A stretch of DNA of 64,000 bases from Pannonibacter tanglangensis (lineage in GTDB: Bacteria; Pseudomonadota; Alphaproteobacteria; Rhizobiales; Stappiaceae), in NCBI RefSeq assembly GCF_009915685.1, contig NZ_JAABLP010000003.1. The stretch is one strand, 5' to 3'. The notes beneath the pieces were generated by a model. It ran no database searches. It worked only from the letters and a program-made list of their open reading frames with translations, and was not told the origin of the DNA. The translations under genes and the position numbers were made by a program. Shown here piece by piece: positions 34,287 through 42,638 of this stretch (its first letter is position 1; every line of letters starts with the position of its first letter).

Positions 34287-35447
34287 TCAGGCCGTGAGGA
34301 TGACACCGGCATCGCGGCCCCAGCTGAGGACGACCTGATCGTCCCAGGCAATCGGCCGCTCGACGAGACGGGTGCGGTTGGCCACCGTGGACCGGATGGT
34401 CACCGTATCACCGACGCGGGAATGATAGATCGACACGTCGCCCAGATAGGCGATGTCCCAGACCTCGCCCCGGATCCGGTTGGGCTGCGGAGCGGCATCC
34501 GGCTCGGCCAGGGCAATCTGGATCTTCTCGGGACGGATCGCATACCAGACGGTATCGCCCGCCGCGGCCTGGGTCTCGGCACTGGTCTCGATCTCGAAGC
34601 CGCCATCGGCCTCGCTGACCGCCAGCCGGGTCACCCCGGCCTCGCGCGAGACGACCTTCGCCTCGAAGAGGTTGATGTCGCCGATGAAGTCGGCAACGAA
34701 CCGCGAGTTCGGCATCTCGTAGATCTCGCCCGGCGTGGCAATCTGGATGATGCGCCCCGCATCCATGACGGCGATGCGATCGGCCATGGTCATGGCCTCT
34801 TCCTGGTCGTGGGTCACGACAAGGAAGGTCATTTTCAGCTCTTCCTGAAGGTTCATCAGCTCGAACTGGGTCTCCTCGCGCAGCTTGCGGTCCAGCGCGC
34901 CGAGCGGTTCGTCGAGCAGCAGCACCTTCGGGCGCTTGGCGAGCGAGCGGGCCAGCGCCACGCGCTGGCGCTGGCCGCCGGACAGCTGGTGCGGCTTGCG
35001 CCGCGCGAACTTCTCGAGCTTGGTGAGGCGCAGCATCTCGGCCACGCGCTCGTCGATCTTGTCCTTGGCCATGCCTTCCTGCTTCAGGCCGAAGGCGATG
35101 TTGGCCTCCACGCTCATGTGGGGGAACAGGGCATAGGACTGGAACATCATGTTGACCGGCCGCCGGTAGGGCGGCACGCCGGCGAGCGGCTGCCCGTCGA
35201 GGAAGATCTCGCCCTCGGTCGGGGTCTCGAAGCCGGCAAGCATGCGCATCATGGTGGTCTTGCCGCAGCCCGACCCGCCGAGCAGCGCGAAGAACTCGCG
35301 CTCGTAGATCTTCAGGCTGAGGTTGTTGACCGCGACGAAATCACCGAAGCGCTTGGTGACATTGCGAAATTCGATAAACGGAACGGATTGCGGGTTTTCC
35401 CAGGGCGCAAACGCCCGCCGCACCGGCCCAATCGGTTTCTTGGCCAA
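34287..35447 (-). CDS. potG: polyamine ABC transporter ATP-binding protein (PotG-like)
   Basis: ATPase of the importer, 386 residues. Walker A is LLGGSGCGKTTMMRML, the Q-loop VNMMFQSYALFPHMSV, the signature HQLSGGQRQRVALARSLAKRP, Walker B LLLDEPLGALD and the switch His in VVTHDQEEAM. The C-terminal TOBE-like domain (about 280-386) is typical of PotA/PotG. A strong hairpin separates it from the upstream potF, which suggests that potF mRNA exceeds potGHI mRNA. Confidence 0.95.
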   Translation of the reverse strand: MAKKPIGPVRRAFAPWENPQSVPFIEFRNVTKRFGDFVAVNNLSLKIYEREFFALLGGSGCGKTTMMRMLAGFETPTEGEIFLDGQPLAGVPPYRRPVNMMFQSYALFPHMSVEANIAFGLKQEGMAKDKIDERVAEMLRLTKLEKFARRKPHQLSGGQRQRVALARSLAKRPKVLLLDEPLGALDRKLREETQFELMNLQEELKMTFLVVTHDQEEAMTMADRIAVMDAGRIIQIATPGEIYEMPNSRFVADFIGDINLFEAKVVSREAGVTRLAVSEADGGFEIETSAETQAAAGDTVWYAIRPEKIQIALAEPDAAPQPNRIRGEVWDIAYLGDVSIYHSRVGDTVTIRSTVANRTRLVERPIAWDDQVVLSWGRDAGVILTA

Positions 35448-35528
35448 GATTCACCCCCTCGCATAACCACCGCGGCTGCGGCCCTCCGGGGGCCGGCGAA
35501 ACTTGGCCGAGGCGTCCCATCACGTGAT

Positions 35529-35556
35529 GCGGGCCCGGCGCATCCGCCGGGCCCGC
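35529..35556 (-). promoter_or_regulatory. intercistronic hairpin between potF and potG
   Basis: A perfect 12-bp stem, GCGGGCCCGGCG (35529-35540) and CGCCGGGCCCGC (35545-35556), with tetraloop CATC starts 8 bp after the potF stop. It has no T-run. An overlapping palindrome CATCACGTGATG (35518-35529) adjoins it. It is likely an mRNA-stabilising or attenuating structure. Confidence 0.6.
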
Positions 35557-35563
35557 GCTCAGA

Positions 35564-36652
35564 TCAGCTGCCGCTCTTGACCTTGGTCCAGACGCGGTTC
35601 TGGACGCGGCTCACCTTGGCGTCCTTCGGCGACACGGTGAACAGCTTCTTGACCGTCGCCTCGTCCGGGTAAATCGCGGTGTCCTCGATCACTTCCTTGT
35701 TCAGGAGTGCCTGGCTCGCCTTGTTGCCGTTGGCGTAGAACACGTAGTTCGAGGCCTTGGCCGCCACTTCGGGACGCATGATGTAGTTGATGAACTCATG
35801 CGCCTCGGCGACGTTCTTGGCGTCGGCCGGGATCGCCATGTTGTCGAACCACATCAGCGCACCTTCCTTCGGGATGGTGTACTGGATGGTCACGCCGTTG
35901 TTGGCTTCGGCAGCGCGGTCACGGGCCTGCAGGATGTCACCCGACCAGCCCACGGCCATGCAGATGTCGCCATTGGCCAGCGCGTTGATGTACTCCGAGG
36001 AATGGAACTTGCGGATGTAGGGGCGGACCTTCATCAGCAGCTCGCCCGCCTTCTCGATGTCGTCCGGGTTGTTGCTGTCCGGATCAAGACCGAGGTAGTT
36101 GAGCGCCGCCGGGACGATTTCCTCCGGCGTGTCGAGCACGAAGATGCCGCAGTCGGCAAACTTCGACACCACTTCCGGCTTGAAGAACATGTCCCAGGAA
36201 TTGACGGGCGCATCCGGCATGATCGCCTTGATCTTCTCGACGTTGTAGCCGATGCCCGTGGTGCCCCACATGTAGTTGATGGCGTATTCGTTGCCCGGGT
36301 CGTACTTGGCCAGACGCTCCTCGATGTCCTTCCACATGTTGCCGATGTTCGTCAGCTTCGACTTGTCGAGCTTCTGGAACACGCCGGCCTGGATCTGGCG
36401 GCCGAGGAAGGAACCCGTCGGAACGACGATGTCGAAGCCGGTGCCGCCGGCGAGCAGCTTGGTCTCCAGCATCTCGTTGCTGTCGAAGACCGAGTAGTTG
36501 ACCTTGATCCCGGTCTCCTTGGTGAAGTCCTCCAGGATCGATTCGTCAATGTAGTCCGACCAGTTGTAAACGTTGACGACGCGTTCCTGCGCAAGAGCCG
36601 GACCCGCGATGACGGCGAGCGCCGCAGCGCCCATGAGAATGGTCTTCAACAT
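35564..36652 (-). CDS. potF: polyamine ABC transporter substrate-binding protein (PotF-like)
   Basis: Periplasmic putrescine/polyamine-binding protein, 362 residues, with a signal peptide MLKTILMGAAALAVIAGPALAQ. The mature N-terminus VVNVYNWSDYIDESILEDFTKETGI is a PotD/PotF hallmark; SNEMLETKLLAGGTGFDIVVPT and YMWGTTGIGYNVEKI follow. ATG 36652 was chosen because everything upstream in the frame lacks conservation. It is first gene of the leftward pot operon and downstream of the puuA-like gene. Hydrophobic/acidic polyamine ligands are consistent, but I cannot discriminate putrescine from spermidine. Confidence 0.93.
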   Translation of the reverse strand: MLKTILMGAAALAVIAGPALAQERVVNVYNWSDYIDESILEDFTKETGIKVNYSVFDSNEMLETKLLAGGTGFDIVVPTGSFLGRQIQAGVFQKLDKSKLTNIGNMWKDIEERLAKYDPGNEYAINYMWGTTGIGYNVEKIKAIMPDAPVNSWDMFFKPEVVSKFADCGIFVLDTPEEIVPAALNYLGLDPDSNNPDDIEKAGELLMKVRPYIRKFHSSEYINALANGDICMAVGWSGDILQARDRAAEANNGVTIQYTIPKEGALMWFDNMAIPADAKNVAEAHEFINYIMRPEVAAKASNYVFYANGNKASQALLNKEVIEDTAIYPDEATVKKLFTVSPKDAKVSRVQNRVWTKVKSGS

Positions 36653-36813
36653 GCCTTTTCGTCTCCACTCCAGCCTGTCTGTCTTTGCCCGCAAGCCCCA
36701 GTTTCCGCCGCTTTGCGGCTTGATCTTGTGAACGCCCTTGTCGCGCGTCCGCGCGACATAAATGCGACATTCCGCCCTGAGACTAAAAGCGAAATCCTCC
36801 ATGCTCAACAGTT

Positions 36814-36861
36814 GGTTGGAGGAGCTGTGATGTTTTTTCAGGCATGCACAGCTCCTCAACC
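36814..36861 (-). repeat. long inverted repeat between puuA-like gene and potF
   Basis: Arms at 36814-36829 and 36847-36861 pair over 15 bp with one bulged base; the core GAGGAGCTGTG and CACAGCTCCTC is perfect. The loop is 17 bases and holds a run of six Ts on the plus strand. It lies 16 bp past the puuA-like stop codon and before potF; it could be an mRNA 3' end or an operator. Confidence 0.7.
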
Positions 36862-36877
36862 GGTCACTCTTTCGGCA

Positions 36878-38263
36878 TCACAGATAGGTCTGCCGCTCCA
36901 GCGATGAAATCTCGCGGCCGAAGGCGTTCAGCTCCTCGCGCTTGATGTCGGTCAGGACCTTGTGCATGTGGGCGCCGACCGCCTCCTTCATGCGCTCCGA
37001 GGCGACGAAGGCGTCAATGGCCTCGTCCATCCACGGCGTCAGCCGCTTGAAGCCCTTGTCATAGGCATTGCCTTCCACCGGCGGCGGCGGCTCGGCCTTG
37101 GCCTTGAGCCCTTCCAGCATGCCGGCGAGCACGCCGGTCAGCACCAGATAGGGGTTGGCGTCCGCACCTGCGATCCGGTGCTCGATGCGCGAGGCCGACG
37201 GCTTGCTGGCGGGAACGCGCAGGGCCACGGAGCGGTTGTCGAAGCCCCAGCAGATCGAGGTCGGGGCGTAGGAGCCCGGCTGCATGCGCCGGAACCCGTT
37301 GAAGGTGCAGATGTAGAGCAGCAACGACTGCGGCATCGTGTCGATCAGGCCGGCGATCGCGTGCATGAGCTTCTTCTCGCCCTCCACCGGATCGGCGAAG
37401 ATGTTGCCCTTCTTGTCTTCCAGCGACACGTGCACGTGCATGCCGTTGCCCGGCCAGTCGGCAAAGGGCTTGGCCATGAAGGACGCCTTCAGCTTGTGCT
37501 TGCGCGCCACGCCCGCCACCAGCCGGCGCAGCAGCACCGCATCGTCGGCGGCCAGAAGCGGGTCGTTGCGGTGATGCAGGTTCAGCTCGAACTGGCCGGG
37601 CGCGGCTTCCGACACGGCCGCATCGGCCGGAATGCCCTGCAGCTCGGCGCCGGCCCGGATCTCGTCGACCAGCGGCATGAGGGATTCCAGGTCCGACAGC
37701 GCATACATGTTCTGCCGCGCCGGCCCCAGATGGGTGGAGAACAGCGGCTTGGGCGGACCGCTCCAGTCGCCGTCGCTTTCCTCGAAGAGATAGAATTCCA
37801 TCTCGAAGGCCGAGGTGCCGGTGAGGCCGTGCTCGGCGAGCTTGCCGGTCATGCGGGCGAGCACATGGCGCGGGTCGATGAGGAAGGGACTGCCGGCGCG
37901 GTCATACATGTGCATGAGCACCTGGGCGGTCTTGCGCTCGGTCCAGGGCACGATCTTGAGGGTGCGGGCGATCGGCCAGCAGACGCCGTCCATGTCGCCG
38001 GTCTCGATGTGCAGGCCGGTCTCCTCGACCTCGCGTCCCCAGACGTCGAGGCCGAACAGGGCGAAGGGCAGCGCGACGCCCTCCTCGAAGACCTTGCGGA
38101 TGGCGGTGCCGGGCAGCCACTTGCCCCGCAGCACGCCGTTGGTATCGGGCAGGATGACCTCGAACGTGTCAATGTCCGGATGTTCGGCGAGGAAGCTTTC
38201 CAGCACCTCTTCCCAGCCCTCGTCGGCCGGGCGAACCCAGGTCTGGCGGGGGACTGTTTGCAT
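36878..38263 (-). CDS. puuA: glutamine-synthetase-family ligase (PuuA-like)
   Basis: Probable gamma-glutamylpolyamine synthetase, 461 residues, which couples glutamate to a polyamine using ATP. The GS N-terminal domain has TFEVILPDTNGVLRGKWLPG. The catalytic domain has FEMEFYLFE, PGQFELNLHH, GNGMHVHVSLEDKKGN (ammonia/amine-site histidine), FDNRSVALRVPASKPSASRIEHRIAGADANPYL. ATG 38263 follows GGAGAA; the frame is open to 38416 but not conserved. Its promoter, facing left, has the GntR palindrome over the -10. Neighbouring polyamine transporter genes and an aminotransferase support the role; ordinary glutamine synthetase is excluded by sequence and context. Confidence 0.85.
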   Translation of the reverse strand: MQTVPRQTWVRPADEGWEEVLESFLAEHPDIDTFEVILPDTNGVLRGKWLPGTAIRKVFEEGVALPFALFGLDVWGREVEETGLHIETGDMDGVCWPIARTLKIVPWTERKTAQVLMHMYDRAGSPFLIDPRHVLARMTGKLAEHGLTGTSAFEMEFYLFEESDGDWSGPPKPLFSTHLGPARQNMYALSDLESLMPLVDEIRAGAELQGIPADAAVSEAAPGQFELNLHHRNDPLLAADDAVLLRRLVAGVARKHKLKASFMAKPFADWPGNGMHVHVSLEDKKGNIFADPVEGEKKLMHAIAGLIDTMPQSLLLYICTFNGFRRMQPGSYAPTSICWGFDNRSVALRVPASKPSASRIEHRIAGADANPYLVLTGVLAGMLEGLKAKAEPPPPVEGNAYDKGFKRLTPWMDEAIDAFVASERMKEAVGAHMHKVLTDIKREELNAFGREISSLERQTYL

Positions 38264-38354
38264 GTCGGTTCTCCTTGGGCTGCCCGCCGCACGGCCCCCT
38301 TCCCTCGGAAGAGGCGTTGCGGCGGCGCTTTCGATCATTGCGAAACCGACGAAA

Positions 38355-38383
38355 ATGTGATCACGTCCGGAACAGGCTGTCAA
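38355..38383 (-). promoter_or_regulatory. puuA promoter with GTGATCAC operator
   Basis: On the minus strand -35 TTGACA (38383-38378) and -10 TCACAT (38360-38355) are spaced 17 bp. The palindrome GTGATCAC (38357-38364) overlaps the -10, and the same box lies upstream of the divergent gntR gene. Confidence 0.7.
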
Positions 38384-38480
38384 GGAAGCGCCGCCGCAAG
38401 AGATGCTGCAACGCACGCAACGGAACCCGACGGTGGTCGCCGGCAGCCGCGCCCCCGCACATCAGGACCCAGGACGCCCC

Positions 38481-39386
38481 ATGCCCCGCAGCCCGACCCC
38501 GCCCCCCGACCCGCGGCCGTCCAACGGCAGGCCGCCCGTGCCGCCCGACACGGGCCCCGTCACTGGCCCTGTCACCGGACTGGCCACTGGACTGGCCAGC
38601 GGACTGGCTACCCCCTCCGCGCCGGGCCGCAGGCTGGCGCGGGACCATGTCGAGCAGAGCCTGCGCACGGCCCTGCTGACCGGCCGCTTCATCCCCGGCA
38701 AGGCGGTCACGCTGCGCGGACTGGCGCAGGATCTGGGCGTCAGCCCGATGCCGGTGCGCGAGGCCATCCAGCGGCTTGCGGCCGAGAACGCGCTGCATCT
38801 CAAGCCGAGCGGCCGGGTGCAGGTGCCCGAGATGACCGAGAGCCGGTTCGAGGAAATCCTTGCCACACGGGTGCTTCTGGAGCCGGAACTGGCCAGACGG
38901 GCGCTGCCCTTTCTGGACAAGGCGGCAGCGCGCGACCTGGAGGACATCGACCTGAAGATGGACGTCAGCATCGCCACCGGCGACCCGGAGGCCTACCTGA
39001 CGCAGAACCATGCCTTCCATTTCCGGATCTATGGCGCGGCCCGCTCGCAGGTGATGCTGCCGCTGGTGGAAAGCCTGTGGCTGCAGTTCGCCCCCTACAT
39101 GCGCACGGTTTACGGCCGGGTGGGAACGGCGATCCTGATCGACCACCACAAGGAGGCCGTGCGCGCCATCCGGGCGCGGGACGGCGAGGCCCTGGCGGCC
39201 GCGATCCAGGCCGACATCCGGGAAGGCATGAGCTTCCTCGACCGCGCCGGCGCCCCCGCCCCGCGCCCCACGACGCTCCCCACAACGCCCCTGGCCGGGC
39301 CTGCCCTGCCCCCCGCGCCCGCCGCCCCGGGCCCGCGACGCCGAGCCGGCGGCAGGCGCCCCCGCTCCGGACAGGAGGGGGGTTGA
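38481..39386 (+). CDS. GntR-family (FCD) transcription regulator
   Basis: DNA-binding regulator of 301 residues. An N-terminal extension of about 50 residues is rich in T-G-P-V and T-G-L-A repeats. The winged helix-turn-helix has LRTALLTGRFIPGKAVTLRGLAQDLGVSPMPVREAIQRLAAENALHLKPSGRVQVPEM. The FCD effector domain has EILATRVLLEPELARRALPF and metal-ligand-like ENHAFHFRIYG (read as QNHAFHFRIYG) and HHKEAVRAIRARDGEALAAAIQADI. It is transcribed away from puuA and toward a second ligase. The likely target is GTGATCAC, found in both flanking promoters; the effector is probably a polyamine metabolite. ATG 38481 has AGGACG upstream. Confidence 0.88.
   Translation: MPRSPTPPPDPRPSNGRPPVPPDTGPVTGPVTGLATGLASGLATPSAPGRRLARDHVEQSLRTALLTGRFIPGKAVTLRGLAQDLGVSPMPVREAIQRLAAENALHLKPSGRVQVPEMTESRFEEILATRVLLEPELARRALPFLDKAAARDLEDIDLKMDVSIATGDPEAYLTQNHAFHFRIYGAARSQVMLPLVESLWLQFAPYMRTVYGRVGTAILIDHHKEAVRAIRARDGEALAAAIQADIREGMSFLDRAGAPAPRPTTLPTTPLAGPALPPAPAAPGPRRRAGGRRPRSGQEGG
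38553..38612 (+). repeat. five 12-bp tandem units in the gntR N-terminus
   Basis: Units at 38553, 38565, 38577, 38589 and 38601, of form GGaCtGgCcAcT. The period is a multiple of three, giving four-residue repeats (TGPV/TGLA). Confidence 0.9.
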
Positions 39387-39412
39387 CGAACGCAGTTTTG
39401 TGATCACAAAAT
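39383..39412 (+). promoter_or_regulatory. promoter of the second ligase with a perfect GTGATCAC palindrome
   Basis: -35 TTGACG (39383-39388) and -10 CAAAAT (39407-39412), spacing 18. A perfect 16-bp palindrome TTTTGTGATCACAAAA (39396-39411) overlaps the -10, the same geometry as at puuA. Confidence 0.75.
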
Positions 39413-39580
39413 ACGATCTGTTGGAACGCTTCGGCACTCCCGTCTGGCGACGGCCCTTGCACAGTTCCGGCGACCGCGTGCCTTGACGGAACGCGCGACC
39501 GGGGCAAGATGCGGCGGCCTCCGCTGCGTGCCCCAGGCCGGGGCCGGCAGACCGGATCACGCCTTATCAGGAGCCTACCC

Positions 39581-40975
39581 GTGAGCAAGAAGAAGAAAGC
39601 CCCGACCCTGACCAGCCTGCGCGGGGTGGCTGACATGGACGCTGCGCAGACCTGGCTCGCCGAGCGCGGGATCGAGGACATCGAGTGCATCGTGCCCGAT
39701 CTTGCCGGCGTTGCCCGGGGCAAGATGATGCCGACGCAGAAATTCATCTCCGGTCCGGTGATGACGATGCCGTCCTCCATCTTCGCCCAGACGATCTCCG
39801 GCGACTATCCGGAGGACGACGACCGTTTCCAGCACAACCCCATCGACGGCGACCTCTACTTCCGCCCGGACTTCTCGACGCTCACGACCGTGCCGTGGGA
39901 AACCGACCCGACGGCGCAGCTCATCCATGACGCCTACACGCGCGACGGCATCCCGGTGGAAACCGCGCCGCGCAACGTGCTGAAGCGCGTGCTCGGGCTC
40001 TACGAGGAAAAGGGCTGGATGCCGGTGGTCGCGCCGGAAATCGAGTTCTACCTGGTGCGTCCGAACACCGATCCGGACTATCCGCTGGAGCCGCCGACCG
40101 GCCGTTCGGGCCGCCCGGAAGCCGGCCGCCAGTCCTATTCGATCTCGGCGCTGAACGAGTTCGACGATCTCATCGACGACATCTATGACCTGTCGGAAAA
40201 GCAGGGCCTCGAGATCGACACGCTGATCCACGAGGAAGGCGCGGCGCAGATGGAGATCAACCTGCGCCATGGCCACCCGCTGGAGCTGGCCGACCAGGTG
40301 TTCCTGTTCAAGCGCACCATCCGTGAAGCCGCGCTCAGGCACGACATGTACGCCACCTTCATGGCCAAGCCGATGTCGAACCAGCCGGGGTCGGCGATGC
40401 ACATCCACCAGTCGGTGACCGACATCGAGACGGGCGAGAACATCTTTTCCAACAAGGATGGCGAGGCGACGCGCGAGTTCCTGTCCTTCATCGCCGGTCA
40501 CCAGCAGTACCTGCCGCATGTGACCTGCATCATGGCGCCCTTCGTGAACTCCTACCGCCGCTTCTCGCGCAACACGGCGGCGCCGGTGAACGTGTTCTGG
40601 GGCTACGACAACCGCACCGTCGGCCTGCGCGTGCCCTATTCCAAGCCGAATGCGCGGCGCCTCGAGAACCGCGTGCCGGGCTCGGACGTGAACCCCTATC
40701 TCGCCATCGCGGCCTCGCTCGCCTGCGGCTATCTCGGCATCGAGAACAAGCTGCAGCCCGACGAGCCGCGCATGTCGGACGCCAGCAACATCCAGCAGTC
40801 GCTGCCGCGCGGTCTGATGGAGGCGCTGGCCCTGTTCGAGGAATGCGAGGATCTCGTCGAGGTGTTCGGCGAGAAGTTCTTCGCCACCTACCGCGCGATC
40901 AAGCAGGAAGAATTTGAAACCTTCATGTCGGTGATCAGCCCCTGGGAACGGGAATACCTGCTGCTCAACGTGTGA
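39581..40975 (+). CDS. second glutamine-synthetase-family ligase
   Basis: Another GS-fold gamma-glutamyl ligase, 464 residues. The start is GTG 39581 with AGGAG seven bases before; the residues before it are not conserved. Key blocks are IVPDLAGVARGKMMPTQKFI, APEIEFYLVR, EEGAAQMEINLRHG, PGSAMHIHQSVTDIETGENIFS, VFWGYDNRTVGLRVPYSKPNARRLENRVPGSDVNPYL. The N-terminus is divergent from the first ligase (36878-38263), so the two may differ in amine substrate. It is followed 52 bp later by the aminotransferase gene in one operon. Which polyamine or amino alcohol it acts on cannot be read. Confidence 0.85.
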   Translation: MSKKKKAPTLTSLRGVADMDAAQTWLAERGIEDIECIVPDLAGVARGKMMPTQKFISGPVMTMPSSIFAQTISGDYPEDDDRFQHNPIDGDLYFRPDFSTLTTVPWETDPTAQLIHDAYTRDGIPVETAPRNVLKRVLGLYEEKGWMPVVAPEIEFYLVRPNTDPDYPLEPPTGRSGRPEAGRQSYSISALNEFDDLIDDIYDLSEKQGLEIDTLIHEEGAAQMEINLRHGHPLELADQVFLFKRTIREAALRHDMYATFMAKPMSNQPGSAMHIHQSVTDIETGENIFSNKDGEATREFLSFIAGHQQYLPHVTCIMAPFVNSYRRFSRNTAAPVNVFWGYDNRTVGLRVPYSKPNARRLENRVPGSDVNPYLAIAASLACGYLGIENKLQPDEPRMSDASNIQQSLPRGLMEALALFEECEDLVEVFGEKFFATYRAIKQEEFETFMSVISPWEREYLLLNV

Positions 40976-40981
40976 CCTGAG

Positions 40982-41004
40982 GGCGCGGGGCCTGCCCCCG
41001 CGCC
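40982..41004 (+). promoter_or_regulatory. hairpin between ligase and aminotransferase genes
   Basis: A perfect 9-bp stem, GGCGCGGGG (40982-40990) and CCCCGCGCC (40996-41004), has a 5-base loop CCTGC and no T-run. It could adjust relative expression of the two genes. Confidence 0.5.
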
Positions 41005-41027
41005 ACCCCTTGCTACCGGAGTTCGAG

Positions 41028-42419
41028 ATGACGGCTGTATCCAATCGCTATCCGACCGCGCAGCTGCGCGCGCTGGACGCGGCACACCACTTCCACCCGT
41101 TCACCGACACCAAGGCGCTGAACGCGGAAGGCAGCCGGATCATCACCGCCGCCAAGGGCGTGTGGCTGACGGATTCGGATGGCAACCGCATTCTCGACGG
41201 CATGGCCGGCCTGTGGTGCGCCCAGGTGGGCCATGGCCGGGAGGAAATCGCCGATGCGGTGCACCGGCAGATGACCGAGCTGTCCTACTACAACACCTTC
41301 TTCAAGACGACGCATCCGCCGGTGATCGCGCTGGCGGAGAAGCTCGCCGAAGTGTCGCCGCCGCAGTTCAACCGGACGTTCTTCTGCTCCTCGGGCTCGG
41401 AAGCCAATGACACCGTGTTCCGCATGGTCCGCTTCTACTGGGACCAGATGGGCAAGCCGGAGAAGAAGATCATCATCGGCCGCTGGAACGGCTATCACGG
41501 TTCCACGCTGGCCGGCACCAGCCTCGGCGGCATGAAGGCCATGCATGAGCAAGGCGACCTGCCGGTGCCGGGCGTGCGCCACATCCCGCAGCCCTACTGG
41601 TTCGGCGAAGGCGGCGACATGAGCCCGGCCGAATTCGGCATCTGGGCGGCGCGCGAGCTGGAAAAGGCCATCGACCACCATGGCGAGGACAAGGTTGCCG
41701 CCTTCATCGCCGAACCGATCCAGGGGGCAGGCGGCGTCATCATCCCGCCGGAGACCTACTGGCCGGAGGTGCAGCGCATCCTGAAGGAGCGCGACATCCT
41801 GTTCGTCGCCGACGAGGTGATCTGCGGTTTCGGCCGGCTCGGCACCTGGTTCGGCTCGGAGTATTACGGCATCGAGCCCGACCTGATGCCGATCGCCAAG
41901 GGCCTGACCTCCGGCTACCTGCCGATGGGCGGCGTGCTCGTGTCCGACAAGGTGGCGGCCGGCGTGATCGACAAGGGCGGCGAGTTCTACCACGGCTACA
42001 CCTATTCGGGGCATCCGGCCTGCGCGGCCGCAGCCCTGGCGAACCTGGAGATCATCCAGCGCGAGAAGCTGGTGGAGCGTGTCGCCAATGACATCGGCCC
42101 CTACCTGCAGGCGCGCTGGCGGGCGCTTGGCGAGCATCCGCTGGTGGGCGAGGCGCGGATGACGGGTCTCGTCGGTGCGCTCGAGCTGGTGCCGGAAAAG
42201 GGCAACCGCAAGAAGGCCTTCCCGAACACGGGAACGGTCGGCACGATGTGCCGCGACATCTCCTTCCGCAACGGCCTGATCATGCGCGCGGTGCGCGACA
42301 GCATGATCATCTCGCCGCCGCTCGTCATCACCCATGGCGAGGCCGACCAGCTGGTGGCCATCGCCAAAAAGACGCTGGACGACACCCACGCCGAGCTGAA
42401 GCGCCGCGGCATGATCTGA
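41028..42419 (+). CDS. class III aminotransferase (SpuC-like)
   Basis: PLP-dependent aminotransferase of 463 residues, probably acting on putrescine or a gamma-glutamyl-polyamine intermediate with pyruvate as acceptor. The start MTAVSNRYPTAQLRALDAAHHFHPFTDTK is family-typical. PLP-site sequences include CSSGSEANDTVFRM, GRWNGYHGSTLAGTSLGG, FVADEVICGFGRLGTWFGSE, with the lysine in DLMPIAKGLTSGYLPMGGV. ATG 41028 has GGAG upstream. It is the last gene of the operon, with a strong terminator after it. The likely pathway is PuuA-type ligation and then transamination; an alternative is beta-alanine or other omega-amino acid transaminase. Confidence 0.88.
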   Translation: MTAVSNRYPTAQLRALDAAHHFHPFTDTKALNAEGSRIITAAKGVWLTDSDGNRILDGMAGLWCAQVGHGREEIADAVHRQMTELSYYNTFFKTTHPPVIALAEKLAEVSPPQFNRTFFCSSGSEANDTVFRMVRFYWDQMGKPEKKIIIGRWNGYHGSTLAGTSLGGMKAMHEQGDLPVPGVRHIPQPYWFGEGGDMSPAEFGIWAARELEKAIDHHGEDKVAAFIAEPIQGAGGVIIPPETYWPEVQRILKERDILFVADEVICGFGRLGTWFGSEYYGIEPDLMPIAKGLTSGYLPMGGVLVSDKVAAGVIDKGGEFYHGYTYSGHPACAAAALANLEIIQREKLVERVANDIGPYLQARWRALGEHPLVGEARMTGLVGALELVPEKGNRKKAFPNTGTVGTMCRDISFRNGLIMRAVRDSMIISPPLVITHGEADQLVAIAKKTLDDTHAELKRRGMI

Positions 42420-42454
42420 GGCCGGCGTCGATCGCCGAAGGACTTGAACATATC

Positions 42455-42485
42455 AACCCCGCCAGACTTCTGGCGGGGTTTTTGA
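42455..42485 (+). terminator. intrinsic terminator of the aminotransferase operon
   Basis: AACCCCGCCAG (42455-42465) and CTGGCGGGGTT (42470-42480) form an 11-bp stem with loop ACTT and are followed by TTTG. Confidence 0.93.
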
Positions 42486-42500
42486 TTTCAGCCACGGTCG

Positions 42501-42542
42501 TCATTCCGGACAAGGTGAGCAGAGCGAACCGCCGATCCGGAA
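42501..42542 (+). repeat. possible dispersed intergenic repeat
   Basis: TTCCGGA (42504-42510) and TCCGGAA (42536-42542) flank a 25-base spacer that includes CAAGGTGAGCAGAGC. It resembles the hairpin element at 17696-17733 (shared CGTCATyCCGG, CAAG, CAGAGC). The 496-bp gap 42420-42915 otherwise holds a terminator and the array below. Confidence 0.45.
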
Positions 42543-42594
42543 CCCAGCATGTCTGTGCGAGTGCAAGCGGGCTCTGATCCCTGCCGCATGGACA

Positions 42595-42638
42595 GGCACT
42601 GAAGCGGCCCCGGACCGGCACTGGAGCAGCCCCGGACC
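42595..42638 (+). repeat. two 22-bp tandem units
   Basis: Units at 42595-42616 and 42617-42638 differ at two positions (GGCACTGAAGCGGCCCCGGA and a near-copy). Confidence 0.85.
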
